From Misgurnus anguillicaudatus (taxonomy: Eukaryota; Chordata; Actinopteri; Cypriniformes; Cobitidae), in the NCBI RefSeq assembly GCF_027580225.2, contig NC_073358.2, forward strand, positions 49,438,001-49,502,000: a stretch of 64,000 nucleotides of DNA, written 5' to 3'. The position numbers were made by a program, and so were the translations under genes. Shown here in pieces: positions 47,201 to 56,200 of this stretch. The notes beneath the pieces are model-generated. The model did not search any database. It was not told the DNA's origin and saw nothing but the letters and a program-made list of their open reading frames with translations. Positions within the stretch are counted from its first letter, which is position 1. Every line of letters begins with the position of its first letter.

Positions 47201-50200
47201 TGTGGGCGCTTGCCAGCATCTTTCAGCTTTGTTTATCAGTTGTTGAACAATGCGCCACTTGGTTGTTGTGATATTTGTCCGGCACCTTCTATTCAATTCA
47301 AGTTGACGCTTCCATTGACAGTATGGACTCATCATACGTCTAGTAATTACAATGTGATTGAATTATTTGTGTCATGATGGTGTTTGTATTGATTTGTACA
47401 GTATATGACATCAAAACATCTTCATACCTGCTTCGAGGGTTAAGTAGGTCTGGTTAGCTGGGACTTTTCTCCACTCTATGGAGTGAGGGACACTCAGTTT
47501 GCACCACTCGACGATGTAATCACATGTGGTGGTAGAGTCCCTCATCCACGAGAGCTGAAACCCCTCTGCGTTACCCATAATCCTCTTCTCCTCCAGCATG
47601 CCGCCTGCAGAAACAGCATGTTATGTCACATGTTCATCATCTCATTCATACATAGACTGTCAGTGGAAAATAGACACTACAAATTAAACAGACATACGGT
47701 ATGTTGGGGTCATCATAGTGTTCAACAGAATTATATATAGAAAGAATTATCTAAATATATACACGCCTAAATATATAAACTTTTTTGGAGTGCGGCCCCT
47801 TGTTATACAGTGCATCCCTTCTTGCCCCCCAAAAAATGTATGACATGAAACATTCGAAAATTTAAAATTTAAATGAAACAAAACATAATAAATGATACAA
47901 TGTAGTGCTGTTGGTTTTTTAAAGTGTATTTACTCAGAATTTATGAAAAAATAATGTATTTTATAAAATGTCATAAAACTGGGGCGCCCCAGCAACAATC
48001 TCGTGGCCCCCTAGCCCTTCAGTTTAAAAACCATTGCATTATGGGATGCATAATTGACTACAGATTGTACCTCAGCTGTTACATACAATCGTTAAAAAAG
48101 TACAAAAAGTAGAAATGTGTTCCCTTAGCTCAGCTGGTATAGCACTGCGTTAGTTAGCAGTGTCGTGGGTTTGATTCCCAGGGAAAGTGCATGCTAATAA
48201 AATCGATATGCAAGTCGATTATGCAAACATGTAATAAATATATATGTAAAACATAAAAAGGGTCACCTGTATATGCTGAAGGAATGGTTATTTGGGATGG
48301 TACAGATAAGCCGGCTTGAATGACAGCCCGCACGGTGATGTTAATGACATGGGCATCAACGGTTAAATTTAGAGGTGTCTGTGTGACATTGATGCACACG
48401 TTTCTCTGTGGACCCTCGCGGCTCTTACACACCTCATAGGCTTCGATATACAATTCGGGATAGGTTTTGACCTGAGGGACATGTGAAATGACAGTATTCG
48501 CAGTGTAATGCACTAATACAACCACAACTACAGTAATTTGTGGTCATCTTCTATCTGAAAATGACAATCTGTAACAATTTAAAGACAATTTTGCATAGCC
48601 AGATAGTAGGGGTGTGACGAGACACTTAATCCACGAGACGAGATGAGACACGAGATTGGGTTCACGAGAATGAGACGAGACAATATTTTTACACTTTTTA
48701 AGAATTTTTTTAAAGTTTTAACTAATCAAGGACTGTTCCTAACAATTATTTTGCTAACTGATAATGAAGTAATTTGTTATTTTGGGGTAATAAAAATAGA
48801 CCCAAGTGAGCAGTAGCCTTTAAAATTACATAATAACGAATATGCAATAATAATTGGTTCAAATAAAGTATTAAAACCAACTTACATTAAACGACATTAC
48901 ATTAACAAACACATTACATTTGTGTCCTATAAATAAAAAGCATTATGTATGTATTACAACAAATGCCTGCAGGGGGCGATAGTTGACTCGTCTCGCGGAC
49001 GCTATCTTCACTTTCACTTTAGACGAAGAGAAACGCTTATTTTTAGCCAAACAATGTTTAAACCCATTTAAATATTTAATGTCCATTTCTTTACAATAGA
49101 AATGATACAGTCACTGTAATTTTTTAGCAAGAACATGCAGACATTAAATCATGTAAACTTTGTGTGAGGGTTTAATCTGCTGAGACTTCACATCTGACAC
49201 TGATCATCAGACAAACACAACGCGTCTCAGTCTCACACAAGTTCCCAAACGAACATTATTGGAACCCAAACAAAAAAAGCAAACGCTGTAAAAGACAAAT
49301 GTAATGCATGCACTGTAAAAGGTTCAAACAGAAAGCTGCATCCTCGGAGGTTGCACATGCAGGCTGCATTCGTCATCAACGGTTATTTCAGTTAATTATC
49401 TGAGCATTATATTCGCAAGTCGTGATCATATTACAACTAGTTGCGCTTAACTAAATAATTAGTAAACTTTATAATTGTTAATATTCTCTAATAAGACAGT
49501 CTTTATGAAGTAAATGCAGTTTAAAAATGCGACCTCCGAAGGATACAGTCTTTTATTTGAGAAACGGCCAGTATTTCACCTCCACAAGAAATCTCTCGAA
49601 ATCTTGTCGCACGAGATCTCGACTGGTCACACCCCTACCAGATAGATAACTGATAGTAAACCAACTGAAACTTACAGTGTGCCACAGAAGCGTGACGGTG
49701 CGGTTTGGATGGCCTCTGATTTGCCTCCACACATCCACCGTCACTAAATGCCCTGCAGAGAAAAAGAAACAGAAAGCAACATGATCTTGTAACAATGCTT
49801 AGGGGGTTGTTTGTTTTTTTTGAGTGTTGCCATGATCTTGCTTGTTTTTAGGCAGTCGCTTACAGTATCCTTAAGTTTCACATTCTGCTCCCTACAGTAG
49901 AGTACAGTAAGTTCATACATGCCGAAGCTTGTGCATTTGGCAGATGCTTTTATCCAAAGCACTTTACCGTGCATTCAAGCTATATATGTTTTATATTTTG
50001 ATATAGATTATACCCAGCAAGCAAAAGTCGTTATTTTACAGAGGTTACTATAGACCCATTATAGTCCTGCTATGAGTAATCACAATTCTAGCCAAAATAA
50101 ACTTGAATTTGGTTACATGTTGTTTTTGTCAAAATAACTTGTGAGATGCAAAATTGTCTTAGATGCAAAATTGCTTGCCGGGAACAAAGCTTCAGCTCAC

Positions 50201-53200
50201 CTGTAACAAAAGCCCCATGATTTGTCCATTTCCCCCATTCATTCCCCTGTATAGCACAGCGCCCCCTAGTGTTGTAGTTCATGCTGGGCTGCAGTTCTTT
50301 TATCTTGAATGTGTAACGCTGAGATACATTTGAACCTTTCTGCTGCATCTCCTGTGACAGAGGAAAGAAAGACGACAACATTTGACGACTTACACATAAA
50401 TTACTACAAAAGTAGAGGTTTCACACGCTCACTCACAAAAGGAAAGTCCCTCTTGTCGTAATTTTGATGAGAATGATATGATGTTTAACTCACGGTGAGA
50501 TTTGTTTTACCTGTATTGTCTCTCCTGGCTTTACTTGAATCTGACAAGTTATTGATAGACCTTCAAAGTTTCCATTTAACTGCAAGACAACCGTGGCATC
50601 CAGTACACCCGCGCTCACTTTAGAAAGCTCAGGGAACGGGAAAACTGGGATGAGATGAAAATGAGAAATATATTTGCATCCAAAAATGTATATTATGTAA
50701 GGAATAATTGACGACAGGCCATTAAATTATAAGAAAATAATGCACACCCAAGGTGCAATGATCACGACACGAAGCGGAGTGCCGTTACACCGCAGGTGTG
50801 CATTATTTTTAAATAATTCAAAGAACTGGAGTCAATTATTCCTCTTACACCACGGTTTCCACAAACATTGCTCTGGTGCCTATTTTTAAGACATTTGATA
50901 AGTAAGGTGTGCGGTTATCAGAAATTAATGCATACCCATGGAACATTTCTCAGCCAATCAGAATACAGCATTCTACAGACCCGTGGTATAAGCAAAACTA
51001 CTTATTATAAAACCTGCACTGACACTCAAATTTCTTTATTATTGAAATAAATAAAATACGTCAATGATGTACAAAAAATCAGAAAAGCTACAAAATTCTT
51101 TTTAAAGGAGACTTTTCACAATTAGACTTTTTTAAGATGTAAAATAAATCTTTGGTTTCCCCAAAGTATGTATGTGAAGTTCTAGTTTAAAAAAACAGAT
51201 AATTTATTATAACATGTTAAAATTGCCACTTCATAGGTGCGAGCAAAAATGTACCGTTTTTGGGTGTGCCTTTAAAATGCAAATGAGGTGATCACTGCAC
51301 TAAATGGCAGTGCTGTGGTTGGATAGTGCAGATTAAGGGGCTGTATTATCCCCTTCTGACATCACAAGGGGAGCCAAATTTGAATTACCTATTTTTCACA
51401 TGCTTGCAGAGAATGGTTTACCAAAACTAAGTTACTAGGTTGTTTTTCACATTTTCTAGCACTGGGGACCCAATTATAAAAATTCAGATTTTCATAATAT
51501 GTCCCCTTTAACTTCCACAAACATTTAATATTAACAATGTTTAAGCACATTTTTAATGTCAGAAATGTATTTCTGAAACATGTTACAAAGACTGTGAACT
51601 GTGTAGTACTAAATTGTTGAGTCAGACCATTAAACAGTTTTTCCACATTTCTGTGTTCAGGATTATTTGGGCGGGGCTAAAACGGTGGCTCGATGATGCA
51701 CTGGAGCCACCGAACATGACTCCGCCCCTATACAGTCTCGAGCTTCACGTTGAGAGCAGAGAATGCTGCTTATTTTTCCATAGTTTGATAACTTATTTGT
51801 TTATAAAATGTTTATTTACATTTTTCTGTGGTGTGACTCAGAACACATATGCTATTTAATATCTCTTTACACAGACATAGCTGGTAGATCAGCTGGTCTT
51901 GCGCCAGATTACCAGCTTGACCACATAAAAAGCGGCCAAAACTTCTCCAACTAAAACATCTTAAACCAGGCTGGGAGACCAGCATATAACATTAGAAAAG
52001 GTAGTGGCAAGCCAGTTACGCACATTTTTGACAAATAATAGTACATATGAAAAGTTCCAATCAGGATTCAGGCCCCACCATAGCACAGAGACAGCGTTGC
52101 TTAGAGTTACAAATGACCTCCTATTAACCTCCGATCGTGGTGAAATCTCAATTCTTATATTATTAGACCTTAGTGCAGCCTTTGACACAATAGATCATAC
52201 AATCTTACTCAATAGACTAGAAAACTATGTTGGTATCAGTGGTCAGGCGCTAGCATGGTTTAGGTCGTATCTAACCAATCGCTATCACTTTGTTTATGTA
52301 AACGAGGAAGAGTCATATCACTCCCTGGTTAAATACGGTGTACCGCAGGGATCGGTTTTAGGTCCTATCCTGTTCTCGTTATACATGTTACCTCTAGGAG
52401 ACATTATCAGAAAACATAACATAAGTTTTCACTGCTATGCGGATGATACCCAGCTTTACATCTCCTCACATCCCAGCGAAACACACACGTTTTCTAAGCT
52501 AACAGACTGCCTTAGCGATGTTAGTGACTGGATGGCACATAACTTTCTTAAGCTGAACTCCAATAAGACAGAGATACTTATTATTGAACCGAATCGCTAC
52601 AAACATAATATGTCAGATTACACGTTGCACATAGATGGCTGCACTGTGGTGCCATCTTCCACGGTAAGGAACTTAGGTGTGATGTTCGACAGCAACTTAT
52701 CCTTCGATAATCATATCGCCAACGTCTGCCGTACAGCTTTCTTCCACCTTAGAAATATCTCGAAAATACGCCATATACTGTCTACATCTGACGCAGAGAA
52801 GCTTATCCATGCTTTTATGACCTCTAGAATAGACTATTGTAACTCGCTACTCGGGGGATGCCATGCAAATCAAGTAAACAAGCTTCAGCTAGTTCAATAC
52901 GCTTCCGCAAGGGTACTTACTCGATCTAAAAAGTACGACCACATAAGCCCAATTCTGGCATCTTTACACTGGCTACCAGTTAAATATCGCATACAATTTA
53001 AAATATCACTACTCACCTACAAAGCTTTAAATGGCCTAGCACCCTCATACCTTAGAGAATTACTATCAGAATACAATCCATCACGCACACTACGGTCACA
53101 AAATTCTGGTCTCTTGATTATCCCTAGACTATCAAAAGTGTCTAATAGTGGTAGGTCATTTTCCTACTTAGCCCCTAAGCTCTGGAATGATTTACCAACC

Positions 53201-56200
53201 GATGTCCGAGAATCAGACACAGTCGATAATTTTAAATCTAGACTTAAAACTTTTCTCTTCAACAAAGCATTCGCATAATTTGTCTAGTAAAAGTAATTAA
53301 CTCGAAATAGTTATTTTTACCGAACAAAGCACTCGCGGTCATAAAACAGACCAACCAAATAAATAAATAAAAACCTTATCTTAACGTATAGTCGGATTGC
53401 GATTTTGGAACTTTCGTGTTCTTGTGAATAGTATGCCATACAAACCCGTTTGCCACTGAACCTGCATTAACGACGACAGTGGGGCATCCGGCCTTAGTCA
53501 AACGGGTTGGCACGTACGGTTGGGTTGGGCTTTTGGCGCTTTCTTTATATTGCGAATACTATGCCATACAGACCCGTTTGCCACTGAACCTGCATTAACG
53601 ACGACAGTGGGGCTTCCAGCCTTAGTCAAACGGGTTGGCACGTATGGTCGGGTTGCGATTTTGGCGCTTTTTTGTGTCTTGTGAATAGTCTGCCATACAG
53701 ACCCGTTTGCCACTGAACCTGCATTAACGACGACAGTGGGGCCTCTAGCCTTAGTCAAACGGGTTGGCACGTATGGTCAGGTTGCGATGTTGGCGTTTTC
53801 TCATGATCTTGTAAATAGCATGCAATATAGACCCGTTTGCCACTGAACCTGCATTAACGACGACAGTGGGGTTACAGGCCTTAGTCAAACGGGTCGACAG
53901 GTTTCATTTTCTCTTTCTCTTAAAAATCAGAAGGTGACCCTTAGTTACCATATATACCGTCGCAGTGGGCCCCCAATTTGCAAAATCCTCAACTGTGGAT
54001 AATATAATTATGCCGCAATAGTTAGTCTGTCTGAAACTAAGCTGATTAAACCACATCACTGTGTGACACTTGCATTACATGTGAACGGCCCCTACGCTAA
54101 TATGATTTTGTTTTTCTCTCCCTGTCCTGTCCTCGACCCTGAGGACAATGGGACAAACAGACCCAGTTCCGGTAGATGTGAAATTCGACTCACCTCTGAT
54201 CTACTGGTCGTCCATCACTGTGATGCCCAGCTGATGCCTGACCAACGACCACCGGCAGAACCCGCTTAAACCCCGCTTAATCCCTGCTTAATCTCCTTAT
54301 CCGTTTATATGTGTTTATATACATATATATCTCCCAAGGGTTTTTCCCTCCTAGGACTTTTTATTTATTTTTTCCTCGGCTCAACAACCCGGGGTTTTTG
54401 TTTTTTTTCTCCTAGGGGGTTTTTTACCCCGGGGAGGTAGCCTGCTTGGGCTTAATTTAGCTTCTTCTCCTAGACGTTACATTAGTAATACGCTCGTTCA
54501 TAATGTCGAGTCATAGCCTCAGCAAATTTGACAGCTTATGCTATTGTGTATTATGTTGTGCTATTTGTCATTTTTCTGTGCTTTTACTGCTTCTATTAAT
54601 GTAAAGCTGCTTTGAAACAATTGAGTATTGTGAAAAGCGCTATATAAATAAAATTGAATTGAATTGAATTGAATTAAAAACATTATTCACCTCTTTCTGT
54701 GATGTTGAATACGTGCTGCTCACTCGCTTTCCCCAAACGGTTCGTTTCAAACAAAGTGATGTTGTAAGTGACCCAATGCTGGATGACTTTAAAAATACAG
54801 GAAACAAAAAGGCCTTCTGAATCGCAGCTGCCCGCCTCAGAGTCCCTGTTATCATGGAGAAAAGACGTCAAAATATTTGACTAAAAGAAAAAAATCCCCA
54901 TTTGTGCCAAAATCGTGATACGGCATCAAGCTTGTGTAACTTTCTGTTTATCAGTGTCTATCAAATGTGCCATTTTTTTAAGTTCTGCTGAAAAACACCA
55001 GATAGTTGAGTTTAGTTAAAGCGTGATAAAATCAGACTAACCTGATTACTAATGTGTACATCCTTTTGAATCTCTTGCCCAGATTATGAGCTCTGCGTAC
55101 TTTCCATGAGCAGTTAACGTTTCTTAAGTCTTTGGTCTCACATGTAATATTCTGAGGTTTCTCAGGAGGGACTAAATTGAATTGAATTGAAAGTTAAACA
55201 GAAATCATTCAAATCTTCTATCAGTCGATTAATAAGCATTTGCACATTTCGTGGCAGCTAAAATTTTATGAATGTTATTGCATTGTGTCCAAACACATTT
55301 TGGGGCCATTGTACACAGTCGGAAAAAAATGGTCAAAAATGCTCCTGTTAAAAAGTATGCTTTTGCCCCTAAAGAGTTCATATTGGTACCTCAGAGGTAC
55401 TGGTAAACAAATCTGTACATACATGGTACATATTATGACCTTTATAAAGGGTACATGCCCTAGTCACAGCTTGGGAGCAATTTTGTCCACCTTTCATATG
55501 GTGAATAATTTAATAAGAGTTATAGCACTATGCAGCTGTGTAATCTTGTACTTACAGGTGATAAAGTTATAAGCAGTTGTCTCATCCCTCTTGTCGCAGT
55601 AAAAATTTACACCCCACGAATTTGTGGCTGTGATGTTTTCCACCCTAATGGCTTTTACTCGTGGGCTTATGTTGATGGCTTCATAGGGAGTGTTTTTGAA
55701 GTACAGAGACGTTATATTGGTATCTTCTGAATAAACACAGCAGAACAGGACAGTTGAACCTTCTTTTAGCACCTGTTGTTCAGGGTACATCTTGAATTTA
55801 CTCTGAGATAAGTTTTCATTCCCTACAAGAAAAAGCCAAGAAGATAAATCACACTAAAAAAACATAATGAATATACATTCAAAAAAATGCTGGGCTGTTC
55901 AACCTAGCGTTGGGTCAAAAAGGGACAAACTTAACTATTGGGTTAATGTATTCCAGAAAATGTTTATATTTGACCCAGCAATGGCTAAATCGCTATACCA
56001 ACGGCAACGGGTTAGGTTTGTGCCTTTTTGACCCAAGGTTGGGTTGAAAATAACCCAGCATTTTTTTAAGTGTAAGATTGCTTTGCTTGTTGCATCATCT
56101 GTAAAAAAAAACTTTATAACACATCTCTCTTTAACAAATTGCTTGATTTGAGATCACATACGAATGTAAAACTAAAAATGATGTGTTGGATTTACTTAAA

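Larger units (their letters stand above)
51988..54676 (+). mobile_element. 5'-truncated L2/CR1-type LINE
   Basis: Non-LTR retrotransposon in the osmr E6-E7 intron, opposite to the gene. It contains the C-terminal ~424+ residues of ORF2 (reverse transcriptase and downstream region), a 3' part with structured tandem repeats, and a terminal stretch AAGCGCTATATAAATAAAAT followed by (TTGAA)n, typical of L2-type tails. No endonuclease domain: 5' truncated. Confidence 0.88.

Noticed and set aside
53498..53770. Minus-strand repetitive ORF ([15 protein letters not shown])
   Set aside because: Lies in the structured tandem repeats of the LINE 3' region; unit lengths of 128, 129 and 130 break the frame, so it is not a gene.
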